Shown here: positions 7,132-14,673 of the stretch, piece after piece | Layout: each line of letters opens with the position of its first letter | How positions within the stretch are numbered: position 1 is the stretch's first letter | Assembly (NCBI GenBank): GCA_035577545.1 | Contig: DATLVI010000039.1 | Span: 1-64,000, forward strand | From: Verrucomicrobiia bacterium | Lineage (GTDB): Bacteria > Verrucomicrobiota > Verrucomicrobiia > Palsa-1439 | DNA: 64,000 bases | Direction of reading: 5' to 3' | Notes under the pieces: generated by a model | What the model saw: the letters and a program-made list of their open reading frames with translations, nothing else | The model's database searches: none | Told to the model about the DNA's origin: nothing | Program-made: the position numbers and the translations under genes

Positions 7132-7473
7132 ATGCTACGAAAGACAATGATTGGTGCCCATATAGCATTGCTAGGGCGACACAGGCGCGCGTGGTCGGGG
7201 GTGCCTACTTGGTTGGTCATTGCAGTTTTCTCCGTGCAATGCGCGGCCTTGCTTGGGATCTTGTTTATGCTTTTGTTCGGCATGTTGATACCGCAACTAT
7301 TCGCCAACAACCGAAATGATGTTCCATTTTTCTACGAACTGGTCTTGAGTCGTGCTCAGTGCCAGTGGATGCCTTTTTGCTCAACCGTAGAATGGGACTC
7401 GCTGCGACGGATTGATAGCCTCAAATTCCGCACATCTCGGCCATCGTCACCCAAGGAATCGCCTCGGCCTTAG
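7132..7473 (+). CDS. Possible single-pass membrane protein on the opposite strand (113 aa)
   Basis: Fills an otherwise empty 325-base stretch. The ATG at 7132 follows AAGGTGG closely. One strong hydrophobic segment lies at residues 27-52 (VIAVFSVQCAALLGILFM). The last 53 bases overlap the end of the convergent gene at 7421. The low-complexity C-terminus is suspect, so this is tentative. Confidence 0.35.
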   Translation: MLRKTMIGAHIALLGRHRRAWSGVPTWLVIAVFSVQCAALLGILFMLLFGMLIPQLFANNRNDVPFFYELVLSRAQCQWMPFCSTVEWDSLRRIDSLKFRTSRPSSPKESPRP

Positions 7474-8167
7474 CCCCGAGCTTCGGGTCTTCTCGGATGC
7501 TGCTCTTTGGCATTGTAGTTGCGCAATCTCCGGATCGGCATAGGAGCCCGGCCCCGTCAAGCTTCGGCGGCAGGCGCGGGAACATCCCGTCGTCCGTCTC
7601 GCTGTAGACCACGCCCGTGAGTTCGTGGGCACCCTTCATCTTTCCGGCGTACACCGTGAGCGTGATCGACGCCCCATGCGTGCCGGCGGCCTCTAGCGTG
7701 ATGTCGCCCGTCAGTGCGCTGCTCTCGTATGCCGCGAGATCCGGCAGTTGCGCCTTCAGGTTGTCGCTGGTCCGGTGCAGCACCATCGAGACCAGGGCGG
7801 TGATCGCAATCCCGGTTGGCGATACGGAGATCAGGCCGCGGCCGTTGCCGACCAGTACGGGGCCAACGAGATCGGCGTAGCCCATCACACGGAGCAGCCG
7901 CTGAAACTTGCTGGAGTTATACGTGCGCATGGCGATCTGCTGGACGCGCTTCGGATCCACCATGTGCAGTTGCGGCACAGCCATGCGCACCTGCTCCGGC
8001 GAGATGGTCACGGCGTGCGGGATAGTATTCACCAGCATCACATTCCAAATTCCAAGCTGCGACATCCCCGGCAGGTTGGCCGCCAGCGGCTCCGGCGTGC
8101 AAAGCACCTTCACGTCGGCGGCGCGAATGGCGACGATCAGGAGTAAACTAACTAGGAGAGGTTTCAT
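7421..8167 (-). CDS. Secreted protein of unknown function (248 aa)
   Basis: Starts with a Sec signal peptide (MKPLLVSLLLIVAIRAAD, likely cut after RAA). The mature part mixes strands and helices, includes a second hydrophobic stretch (GIAITALVSMVL near 122) and four Cys. No family is recognised. Its first codons are partly duplicated on the same strand at 8474-8578. It lies between the lysis and tail-fibre regions. Confidence 0.65.
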   Translation of the reverse strand: MKPLLVSLLLIVAIRAADVKVLCTPEPLAANLPGMSQLGIWNVMLVNTIPHAVTISPEQVRMAVPQLHMVDPKRVQQIAMRTYNSSKFQRLLRVMGYADLVGPVLVGNGRGLISVSPTGIAITALVSMVLHRTSDNLKAQLPDLAAYESSALTGDITLEAAGTHGASITLTVYAGKMKGAHELTGVVYSETDDGMFPRLPPKLDGAGLLCRSGDCATTMPKSSIREDPKLGAKAEAIPWVTMAEMCGI

Positions 8168-8168
8168 T

Positions 8169-8504
8169 ATGGATCAAATCCAACTACGAAAACGGGCGAT
8201 TCACATGCTCAACGTTTTGCTCAAGGAGCGAGTGCGACAACAGGAAGACATTTGCAAGCGGCTCCCGCAATTCGCGCACGAAGGGGTAATGGACGATGGC
8301 ACTCCGATACTTGGCGGTCTAAAAGAAGACTTGAATATTCTGCGGTATGCACTTCAACCTGAGCCGTCTCAACCCGGCAAGACCCTTCTCGATCAGCTCG
8401 ATATCCCAACCGAATGGCAGCGGCCGATCTTCGGCACCAGCACAAATCCAAGTAATGTGTTTATCACTGATGTTCAGCTCGTGGCTCCAGCCGATCCTGC
8501 GTGA
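8169..8504 (+). CDS. Small soluble protein of unknown function (111 aa)
   Basis: ATG at 8169 with AGGAGAGG 9 bases upstream; that site is the antisense of the first codons of the divergent secreted-protein gene. The product (MDQIQLRKRAIHMLNVLL...) is charged, helical at the start and then proline-rich. No family is recognised. Confidence 0.55.
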   Translation: MDQIQLRKRAIHMLNVLLKERVRQQEDICKRLPQFAHEGVMDDGTPILGGLKEDLNILRYALQPEPSQPGKTLLDQLDIPTEWQRPIFGTSTNPSNVFITDVQLVAPADPA

Positions 8505-8578
8505 GACGGCGTGCAGAGCACGCGCACGTCGGCGGCGCGAAGCGAGAAGGCCAGTAGTAGAATGAGTAGAGGTTTCAT
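8474..8578 (-). pseudogene. Truncated copy of the signal peptide region of the 7421-8167 gene
   Basis: The minus frame reads MKPLLILLLAFSLRAADV then RVLCTPS and stops after 34 codons. The intact gene reads MKPLLVSLLLIVAIRAADV then KVLCTPE. The DNA around both starts is also similar (compare 8097-8170 with 8509-8580). The remnant lies in front of the next plus-strand gene. Confidence 0.6.
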
Positions 8579-8579
8579 G

Positions 8580-8756
8580 ATGAAAGCAGAGAAATGGGCA
8601 CCGTATTTAGTTGCTTTGGCCGGAAGCGCGGCGCTCTTCGTGTTAAGCGCGGATCATACGATAGCATGGGTGCGCCCGATCTCCGCTTTCCTCGCAGCCG
8701 GCGCGATATGGTTTCAAGTACCACGTCGTGGCGTGGAGCGTGGCCGCGAGGAGTAG
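8580..8756 (+). CDS. Small membrane protein (58 aa)
   Basis: ATG at 8580 (or 8577) after GAGTAGAGG. Two hydrophobic segments: 8-23 (YLVALAGSAALFVLSA) and 31-47, then a basic tail. It is one of three consecutive small rightward genes. Function unknown, holin-like in size. Confidence 0.5.
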   Translation: MKAEKWAPYLVALAGSAALFVLSADHTIAWVRPISAFLAAGAIWFQVPRRGVERGREE

Positions 8757-8766
8757 AATAGTTGCA

Positions 8767-8940
8767 ATGGATCTCTTGGCATTCGCACTTAAAATAATCG
8801 GCGTCATATTTTTAGGCTCCGGTCTGATCCTTAGCGCGATAAATAACAGGCGGGACGCAAGAGACCATCGCATGATGGGTCACCCGGAATGGACTCCAGC
8901 AGAATGGCGACAGGGTGCAGATTCACCTACACACCCTTGA
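8767..8940 (+). CDS. Small single-pass membrane protein (57 aa)
   Basis: ATG at 8767 with GAGGAG about 14 bases upstream. One membrane segment (LLAFALKIIGVIFLGSGLIL) is followed by a basic, soluble tail. Reading order and spacing suggest a short operon with the two genes before it. Confidence 0.5.
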   Translation: MDLLAFALKIIGVIFLGSGLILSAINNRRDARDHRMMGHPEWTPAEWRQGADSPTHP

Positions 8941-8971
8941 AGAACTTGAACGAGTCGATCTTTTTGCGCCG

Positions 8972-9451
8972 TCATACCGCTATTTCTATGCTTGGATCAG
9001 CCGGGTACCAGTCTCCGCTGAACAAACGTGCCTGCTCCCAAATCATGATCCTCTGTACATGATCCGGGTCCACAAAGGAATGCTTCGCGTATGGCTGCCC
9101 CCAGTCGAGCCCGCTTATTAGGCCGTGCTTTTTAGCTAGATCGCGCAGAAAACCCCAATCGCCAGCCCATGACGGCTTGCCGTCAATGACCTTGGCGAAA
9201 TCGCACGCCAGTCCGTAATGGTGAACCCCGACATCCTTCAGATGCGACGCCCCTTGATTGAAGAGAACCACCTGCCGTTCCTTTGATCGAAACGTCTCCG
9301 TGACCATGAGCGTGATATTTGCTACAGCGGCATCTGCAATGATGTTCTCCACCGCACGGCGGGTTATCGGCTCTAGGAGATTCAAGTCGCGGATACTATC
9401 GTTCGAGTGGAACCGTGGATCGTGCTGGATTATCTCGGTATAGAAGCTCAT
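8972..9451 (-). CDS. Endolysin, M15-type D-Ala-D-Ala / L-Ala-D-Glu peptidase
   Basis: 159 residues from the ATG at 9451 (GCGGAA upstream). It shows TFRSKERQ near 54, the zinc-binding H-x-x-G-x-A-x-D pattern in VHHYGLACDFA near 77 and a later DPDHVQ near 130 that supplies the second His. The family cleaves the peptide stems of peptidoglycan. No signal peptide, so it needs a holin; several small membrane proteins follow. Confidence 0.88.
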   Translation of the reverse strand: MSFYTEIIQHDPRFHSNDSIRDLNLLEPITRRAVENIIADAAVANITLMVTETFRSKERQVVLFNQGASHLKDVGVHHYGLACDFAKVIDGKPSWAGDWGFLRDLAKKHGLISGLDWGQPYAKHSFVDPDHVQRIMIWEQARLFSGDWYPADPSIEIAV

Positions 9452-9498
9452 AATTTCCGCGAAACGTTTCGCCCCTGCGCTGGCGTCCACAAGCCGCT

Positions 9499-10260
9499 AT
9501 GGTGCGCATCCTACTGCTCTTTACCGCCGCCCTCCATTTGTCGTTGAATTGCTCTACAATCACAAGTGCGGTTTCAACTACATGCCGTAACTCTTCATTG
9601 CAATACGTTTCGGTTTCGGCGTCTGGGAGCGGCGACCAGCAAGCCACCTGCCCGGATGGATACTTTGGAATGATTGCAATCTCCGGGACCCCGACTCTAA
9701 AAGATGGGGCTTTTGCTTCCGTGGTGGGCTTTGGATACATCGGCAATAGCGCCCAGGCGCAGTCTGATTTTTTGTGGAACGAATCGACGATCCCAACCTC
9801 TAGCGGAACTCTGTCAGTAACGTTCGATATTGCGTATTCGATAATCCTAGATCTGGGGAACGGAGCTGTAGATGCCGACTTTTTTTTCAACAACCAGCCA
9901 GCGGGAAGCTTCTCGGTAGAGCAGGGAGACCAAACCCCTCATACGCGAAGTTTTACGATGAATGAGCCGATTACCGCCAATCAACCAGTTTCCTGGGGAG
10001 TCGATCTCAAAGCAACATCAGCCGGAAGCAATACAGTAACGTCATCCATCTACATCTTGTCGGTAACCGCAACGGACCCGCCGTCGCCTGAAACCTCTGC
10101 CGTACCTGAGCCAAGATCGATGCTGCTACTGCTGATATCGATTTCGTTTCTGTTGGTTGTTTCAGCCCGCAATGGATGGATTCGATACCGTGGCATAGCC
10201 TGGATAGCATGGCTGTTTGGTCCGGTGCTAGCTCTTGCCGTAACCTTCTACTATCAATAA
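9499..10260 (+). CDS. Secreted PEP-CTERM protein
   Basis: A signal peptide (MVRILLLFTAALHLSLNCS) is followed by a beta-rich Ser/Thr-rich domain and, near residue 200, SAVPEPRSMLLLLISIS then a basic residue, the PEP-CTERM exosortase-sorting signal. Unusually another hydrophobic stretch (AWIAWLFGPVLALAVTF) follows it. Host exosortase would anchor or release the protein at the cell surface. It faces against the phage genes around it, so it is probably lysogenic-conversion cargo. Confidence 0.75.
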   Translation: MVRILLLFTAALHLSLNCSTITSAVSTTCRNSSLQYVSVSASGSGDQQATCPDGYFGMIAISGTPTLKDGAFASVVGFGYIGNSAQAQSDFLWNESTIPTSSGTLSVTFDIAYSIILDLGNGAVDADFFFNNQPAGSFSVEQGDQTPHTRSFTMNEPITANQPVSWGVDLKATSAGSNTVTSSIYILSVTATDPPSPETSAVPEPRSMLLLLISISFLLVVSARNGWIRYRGIAWIAWLFGPVLALAVTFYYQ

Positions 10261-12452
10261 GCGTAACAGCACTTCCATGCTGGAGGAGTGTCCCTATACC
10301 CGGTGCGGAACGTGATGACTTGCAACTGGTCTACTCCGTTCGGGTTGACAGCACAAGCCGCCTGTTCACCTGTGAAGTTGAGTGAACAACGCGGCTGGTC
10401 GAAGTACCCGGCTGTGAAGCAATAGCCGGAAGAGTATACCATGTGAGGGAGCCGTCCTATCCGTCGCACTTCCCAATTGCCGTACTCGTCCAGGATGTAC
10501 AGCACCGCTTCGATGACGTGCGGGAAATTCACGTTGTTAACGTCGCGCGCCACCGCTCCACCGCTCCCGCAGTTACTACCGTGCCCGTTAGTCGTGGGTA
10601 TCCAAGGCGAGTTGCAAGTGAAGGAATTCACTATGATGTGCGTGCCATCGGGCACGGATGTAACAGTGGTGGGTCCGTTGGCATTTGTGCATCCCGGTAC
10701 GCCGCTAATGTGTATCGGGTCGTTCGCCAGAAAAGTGTGACTTCCTATCGTCAAGTTAGGGCTCGCACCATTTGTGATCCCCGTGATTGCATTCGCCTGT
10801 GTGTAGTACTCGGAAGAAACGAGGATTACAATTCGGGCGGAATTCGGGGCTTTCGCGGCTGCAATGTGAGTGTCGAATTGGGCACCGTTGGTGAAGATGG
10901 TTTGCACGACCGTCATCCCGCCGCCGAACGCTTCGTCTACCATCATGTTCAACCCGGCATTCACCCGAATCAATCCCACCATCCCCCACTGCGTGTGCCG
11001 GTTGATGTCGAGTCCGGCGTCGGTGATGTACTGAATCCCATTGCGCTGCACCCATGTCGCGTGTCCCCAGATGTAGGCGTTTGAATTGTTGTCCTGTACC
11101 GCCGCATCGCTTGTGGCTTTACCAAACCAAAGGTTGCCGGATACGGTTGGGGAAAACGGAATCATCGGCATCCACCCCAAATCAGTCACCGCATTGGTTG
11201 TTGGGTTGTAACCGAACAGTCGCGGGGCGTACCGGGCTGTGTCGCTGTAAACGATTATCATGTAGCGGTAGCCGGAAACACGATCCACGCCCATCGACAC
11301 TTGACAGACATCCGGGTTGGAAGCAATGGAGCCGATTTGATAACTGAATTGATGCAGTGTGTATGGCGAGGTGTTGAAGTCTACAAACGCGGCGCTTCGG
11401 CTGGTTCCGCCTTTGAATATTGCACAGCCCCAGTTATCGGGCGACAATTCCCCATCCCGATTAGGATCCAACACTGTCGCCGTTCCACCGTCACCTGGAG
11501 TGAATGAGTAGGGCGTATCCGTCCAGGTGCTCGGCGCGGCGGTGAACGTGACTTTGTGAATGTTCAAGTCAGACTGTGTGTAATACATGCCGGTACGCCA
11601 GTCGTTGCCAAAAAATCTCAACGTGTTCGGTCCACCTGCCGGGGTGCTCGTCCAAACGTCGCCGCCTGTGTCGGGGTTGGTGAGGAATTGAAAACCGGCC
11701 ATGTCCACGGTGCTCACAAGCGGCGTACCGGCGCAGTAGGGCACGCAGTTGAATGGAGACTCTATCGCGTCCTGTGTCTGTGTGCGTTCGGTGGGAGTAA
11801 TCACAGTCATGATGAGTCCGAAAATGGAATCTACCAGCTTCGCTCCCGTTGCAAGCACGGCACCGCTGTTTGACCAGAACGTTGACGGCTTGTTTGCACC
11901 GCACGTGTCCAGGTCCCCTTGGCGAAACACGTGCGTATCGGACTGTGTGCAGCCCGCCTGTTTTGCGAGTGACGTGTACTTGACTTTTACCGGGTTCTGC
12001 ACCATCTGATATGTGACGTTGATTGTCTGGGAACCGGTGCCCTGGTCGGTGATGGTGACAGACGGCGTTACGGACGTGCCAGCAGTCTTGAAGAAGAACG
12101 TAGTGTCATCGCTGTAGATCCAGAGCAACGCGGGTGCAGAAGTAGCGGTGACGCACGGCTGTCCCTTCGATGCCGGTGTACACAGTCGCGTTTTCATCAT
12201 CGAAAACGTGTCGCCTACCCACGCGCCAACCGTCAGTGTGCCGTTGGATGTAGCGATGCCTACGCATTGTGCGTACGCAACTTGACCATTCGGGGGACCC
12301 GTGCCGTCAGAGTTTGGACCAGTTTCTTGAAACAACAGGGCTGGATTCGCAGGACAGACTTCTCCACCGCTCAACGGAAAGGTACCGAGTGTGATTTGGG
12401 ACCACGCACAAACCGGAAAGCACAGCAATAGCAAACGTAACGTCACGGGCAT
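10254..12452 (-). CDS. Large secreted or tail-fibre-like protein with signal peptide (732 aa)
   Basis: Starts at ATG 12452 (or GTG 12455), overlapping the upstream stop. The N-terminus MPVTLRLLLLCFPVCAWSQ is a Sec signal peptide. The body is beta-rich with many Cys, Gly and Thr; near residue 580 it has GVPGCTNANGPTTVTSVPDG, the ubiquitin-activating-like repeat common in phage fibres. The final gene of the fibre set. Receptor binding is the inferred role, but the signal peptide is unusual for a virion protein. Confidence 0.6.
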   Translation of the reverse strand: MPVTLRLLLLCFPVCAWSQITLGTFPLSGGEVCPANPALLFQETGPNSDGTGPPNGQVAYAQCVGIATSNGTLTVGAWVGDTFSMMKTRLCTPASKGQPCVTATSAPALLWIYSDDTTFFFKTAGTSVTPSVTITDQGTGSQTINVTYQMVQNPVKVKYTSLAKQAGCTQSDTHVFRQGDLDTCGANKPSTFWSNSGAVLATGAKLVDSIFGLIMTVITPTERTQTQDAIESPFNCVPYCAGTPLVSTVDMAGFQFLTNPDTGGDVWTSTPAGGPNTLRFFGNDWRTGMYYTQSDLNIHKVTFTAAPSTWTDTPYSFTPGDGGTATVLDPNRDGELSPDNWGCAIFKGGTSRSAAFVDFNTSPYTLHQFSYQIGSIASNPDVCQVSMGVDRVSGYRYMIIVYSDTARYAPRLFGYNPTTNAVTDLGWMPMIPFSPTVSGNLWFGKATSDAAVQDNNSNAYIWGHATWVQRNGIQYITDAGLDINRHTQWGMVGLIRVNAGLNMMVDEAFGGGMTVVQTIFTNGAQFDTHIAAAKAPNSARIVILVSSEYYTQANAITGITNGASPNLTIGSHTFLANDPIHISGVPGCTNANGPTTVTSVPDGTHIIVNSFTCNSPWIPTTNGHGSNCGSGGAVARDVNNVNFPHVIEAVLYILDEYGNWEVRRIGRLPHMVYSSGYCFTAGYFDQPRCSLNFTGEQAACAVNPNGVDQLQVITFRTGYRDTPPAWKCCYAY

Positions 12453-13798
12453 CACGGCACGATCCTCCCTGTAATATCAAATACTGTAGGGGGCAGGATA
12501 TCCAGATTATTTGCTACGGTTGACAGCGTCTTTAGATAGATATTCGGGCTTAAGGCGGCCGTTGAAATATTGGTCGTATTGGTCTTTGTGGTGGTCGCTC
12601 CGCCGCCTGGAGTGATGTCAACTTTCCAGGTATTGGCCGCGTTGATGTAGATCCGTATCAGATACCAAGTGCCAGCCGTAACGGCCACACCGGTGTCGGT
12701 AACAGTGTTCGCGCTTGCGGCAGAAGTGATGAATTTCCAAGTAGTATCGGAGGAACCCGTAGAGAAGCGGAGGTAAACCCCTTCCGCAACCGTCTCGGCG
12801 CTCTGGCAGGTCGGCAGTCCTGCCCCAGTTAGACCAATTCGTACATTGACGTTCGTAATGGCTGGAACCCTGAATACTCCACCAAACTCTACCTGCCCAG
12901 ACCCTGGGGCGTTCAGTCCTGCAAGCACTAGGGTCTGAACCGTAGCCTGATTCATGGACATCACATAACACGCATCGTTATTATTGGTGTTGGTGACGCC
13001 CATACGGATGAAGTGGTGATGGTTGAAATCAGGGCCAGCAGTCAGTGTGTACGAATTGCCTCCGGTGTTTGAAAAGCCAACGCCGTATGTACCGACCGCA
13101 TTCGTAGCCGATGGAGCATCGCTCAGCCAGTTTTCCCGAACTACGAAGGATGTCATGTCGAACGGGTTGGATGTGACGGCAGCAGCAGTGCCTACGCAGT
13201 CCAGTTGCCCCGTGACCGGGTTGACGACCAACTTCCCGCACTGCGCAAACGCACAGGCGCACAACAGACTTGCGGTGATCAGTAGTTTGAGCATGAATGA
13301 ATCCTTATTGGCGGTGTCGGTGTCTTGAAATCCAGGGTCGGAATTCGTACATCCGACGCAGGGGCCGCCGCCGATGGTGGTGAAAAGGGCTGGAGTCCAC
13401 GCTACGCCGGTCAGGTTGACCGTGATAGTGAACGGACACCCGACCGAACACCCGGTGATGACCTGTGTGGATTGATAGGTGCCGATGTTAGTCGGCCCCG
13501 CGATCCAGACCTGGATCTTCTGCGTCGGAGGCGAGAATGCGCCGTCGATATCGACGTGCAGGTTGCCAGAGTTGCATAGGGCGTTAGTCCCAAATGGGGC
13601 AGGTGCGGCGACGTCTGTACAGGCCCCTTTCGATACTGCTCCAGCGCCAGAGACAGTCACAGTCTGAAGATACGGCACATTGTCCTGGCGCACGTTACCG
13701 AAGTTGATTGTGGTGATATCGGGTTGCGCCAGCAACCGGCATCCGAACAGCAATAACAACGCCGCAGGCCGCATGATTAGTCGTGGGAGGAATTTCAA
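12452..13798 (-). CDS. Secreted fibre-like protein with a second internal signal peptide
   Basis: 448 residues. The start is TTG 13798 (TTGA overlap) or ATG 13774. Residues 1-25 are a signal peptide, 26-165 an Ig-like beta domain. At residue 169 (13294) a Met with AAGGA 7 bases upstream begins another signal peptide, MLKLLITASLLCACAFAQC, followed by LVVNPVTGQLDC, which resembles the N-terminus of the 14674 gene product. The rest is a lectin-like beta domain. It may be two genes fused in frame or two products from one frame. Confidence 0.6.
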   Translation of the reverse strand: MKFLPRLIMRPAALLLLFGCRLLAQPDITTINFGNVRQDNVPYLQTVTVSGAGAVSKGACTDVAAPAPFGTNALCNSGNLHVDIDGAFSPPTQKIQVWIAGPTNIGTYQSTQVITGCSVGCPFTITVNLTGVAWTPALFTTIGGGPCVGCTNSDPGFQDTDTANKDSFMLKLLITASLLCACAFAQCGKLVVNPVTGQLDCVGTAAAVTSNPFDMTSFVVRENWLSDAPSATNAVGTYGVGFSNTGGNSYTLTAGPDFNHHHFIRMGVTNTNNNDACYVMSMNQATVQTLVLAGLNAPGSGQVEFGGVFRVPAITNVNVRIGLTGAGLPTCQSAETVAEGVYLRFSTGSSDTTWKFITSAASANTVTDTGVAVTAGTWYLIRIYINAANTWKVDITPGGGATTTKTNTTNISTAALSPNIYLKTLSTVANNLDILPPTVFDITGRIVP

Positions 13799-14658
13799 TT
13801 GATCCCGATAGTTGAGAGTGCCGATTTTAGAGAGAATGGAGACGTTGAAGCAAATCTCTGGTATCCGTTATCAGTGCTAATACCTCCGCACCCACCCTGC
13901 GCAGCCTTGCCTGTCGGACCTGTCGGATGCGGCCCTGCTAAAAATTGACAATGAGCACTCGGGTTGCTGCCATCGGTGCCGATCGTATAGCATGTCTGAC
14001 AACCCACCTCCGTGTCAGAAAATAGGTCCGCGACAGCATCTGGAACGTTAAAGGCCCAAGCGCCGTTTACGTCGGTGCATGTTCTCGGTGTTACTAAATC
14101 ATCCCGAATCGCCTGTCGGTCGGCCTGTCCCTGAGAAGCGCTCGTGCCAGGCGGCGAGACTCCGTTAAAATTCGGGCCGCTAGTGGGCGTCACTACGACC
14201 ACCTTAAACCCTACATTCTTACGAGTGCAGAGCCATGTATGGATATCTGCTTTGATCTGGGCGACGGTCTGGGAGTTGTAGTAGTCATTATAGCCGCCAT
14301 TCAGGATGGCCACGTTTTTCCAACCACTGGTAGCATTAAAATGAGCATCTACGTTGGCTGCGGCTACCGATAACATAGAGGGTAGGAGCGAGCATGTAAG
14401 CCCGACGCACGTACCGCCCCGAGCGACGTTGAAGTATGCATAGGAATGCCCGGAACTGCCAAGCAGTGCGCTGACGAGTTGATCCCCATAGCGGTCTGCT
14501 GTCACAGTATTGCTCAATTCTCCGGTGTTGGCGGGGATTGAGTCGCCCTCGACAACAATCGTTCCGCCTACCCATGAGGATGAACCCAGCGCTGCGCCAT
14601 TGCTCAGCACTCCAGAGTTCAGAGTTTGAGCTAATAACAAAACTACGAAAATGTCCAT
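13795..14658 (-). CDS. Secreted SGNH/GDSL-type esterase
   Basis: 287 residues with an N-terminal signal peptide (MDIFVVLLLAQT). Block I is VVEGDSIPA with Ser40, block II/III has NGGYNDYYN near 120, and block V is the divergent DGSNPSAH at 229-236 where His is later than usual. Family members remove acetyl groups from surface polysaccharides, so this may be a depolymerising part of the adsorption apparatus or a secreted enzyme. Its stop overlaps the start of the next gene. Confidence 0.7.
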   Translation of the reverse strand: MDIFVVLLLAQTLNSGVLSNGAALGSSSWVGGTIVVEGDSIPANTGELSNTVTADRYGDQLVSALLGSSGHSYAYFNVARGGTCVGLTCSLLPSMLSVAAANVDAHFNATSGWKNVAILNGGYNDYYNSQTVAQIKADIHTWLCTRKNVGFKVVVVTPTSGPNFNGVSPPGTSASQGQADRQAIRDDLVTPRTCTDVNGAWAFNVPDAVADLFSDTEVGCQTCYTIGTDGSNPSAHCQFLAGPHPTGPTGKAAQGGCGGISTDNGYQRFASTSPFSLKSALSTIGIN

Positions 14659-14673
14659 TATGGTTTGTTTGAG

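Noticed and set aside
8643-8873. Minus-strand frame as a real gene
   Set aside because: It lies opposite two plausible plus-strand genes; only a short signal-peptide-like trace remains, which I treat as a repeat remnant.
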